DNA of 21,611 nt from Candidatus Hydrogenedentota bacterium (GTDB taxonomy: Bacteria > Hydrogenedentota > Hydrogenedentia > Hydrogenedentales > CAITNO01), in contig CAIJOU010000794.1 in NCBI GenBank assembly GCA_903822375.1, positions 1-21,611 on the forward strand. Direction: 5' to 3'. Under the pieces are notes generated by a model. That model did not search any database and was not told the origin of the DNA. It saw nothing but the letters and a program-made list of their open reading frames with translations. The position numbers were made by a program, and so were the translations under genes. Positions within the stretch are counted from its first letter, which is position 1. Every line of letters starts with the position of its first letter. This document shows positions 21,568-21,611 of this stretch, piece by piece.

Positions 21568-21611
21568 AGGAGGGATTGGGGAAAAACTGAACATGGATGA
21601 ACAGGACACAC

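Noticed and set aside
21544..21611. CRISPR array
   Set aside because: The repeated units are only 7 bases with 1-2 base gaps, with no spacer structure and no cas gene nearby.

Overview
The window is a GC-rich stretch of a bacterial chromosome with about 14 intact protein genes plus one broken gene. The gene mix (lipoprotein alpha-L-fucosidase, secreted alkaline phosphatase, a YdiJ-like FAD/Fe-S fusion, a membrane-anchored PHP protein, unassigned secreted proteins) and intergenic gaps rich in palindromes suit an uncultured environmental lineage of the Planctomycetes/Verrucomicrobia/Hydrogenedentes kind. This placement is inference; no rRNA gene is present to settle it. I see no tRNA, CRISPR array, insertion sequence, integrase or prophage gene.

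Layout. 1-1160: a small Cys/His protein, then about 930 bases without a convincing gene. That gap holds a promoter-like site (315-342) and a strong intrinsic terminator (808-842), which suggests an unassigned RNA of about 490 nt. 1161-5356: a membrane-anchored PHP-domain protein converging, 8 bases apart, on a FAD/4Fe-4S fusion dehydrogenase. 5473-7993: a GT-C (family 39-like) membrane glycosyltransferase broken by a one-base shift in a G6 run, followed by a DUF72 protein. 8087-12284: three minus-strand genes (aminotransferase, alkaline phosphatase, fucosidase). 12509-13462: a secreted protein of unknown function, read divergently from the aminotransferase. 13463-13843: a palindrome-rich gap containing a REPIN/MITE-like inverted repeat. 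13844-17774: uvrA, then a membrane-anchored SGNH hydrolase. 18006-19006: an overlapping minus-strand pair, a 76-aa protein and an AbiEii-like nucleotidyltransferase, resembling a toxin-antitoxin module. 19131-21475: a two-gene operon of class II ketose-bisphosphate-type aldolase and fucose/arabinose-isomerase-like protein, closed by a strong terminator.

How it fits together. The isomerase and aldolase form a tight unit that probably handles one sugar or modified sugar. The secreted fucosidase, phosphatase and unknown protein suggest scavenging of glycans and phosphate outside the cytoplasm. The FAD/Fe-S enzyme would oxidise a 2-hydroxy acid and feed electrons to the respiratory chain. uvrA is a housekeeping DNA-repair gene. 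The most promising leads are the orphan transcript at about 349-842, the isomerase/aldolase operon with a tandem 9-base repeat upstream, the nucleotidyltransferase pair, and the palindromic repeat families between genes.
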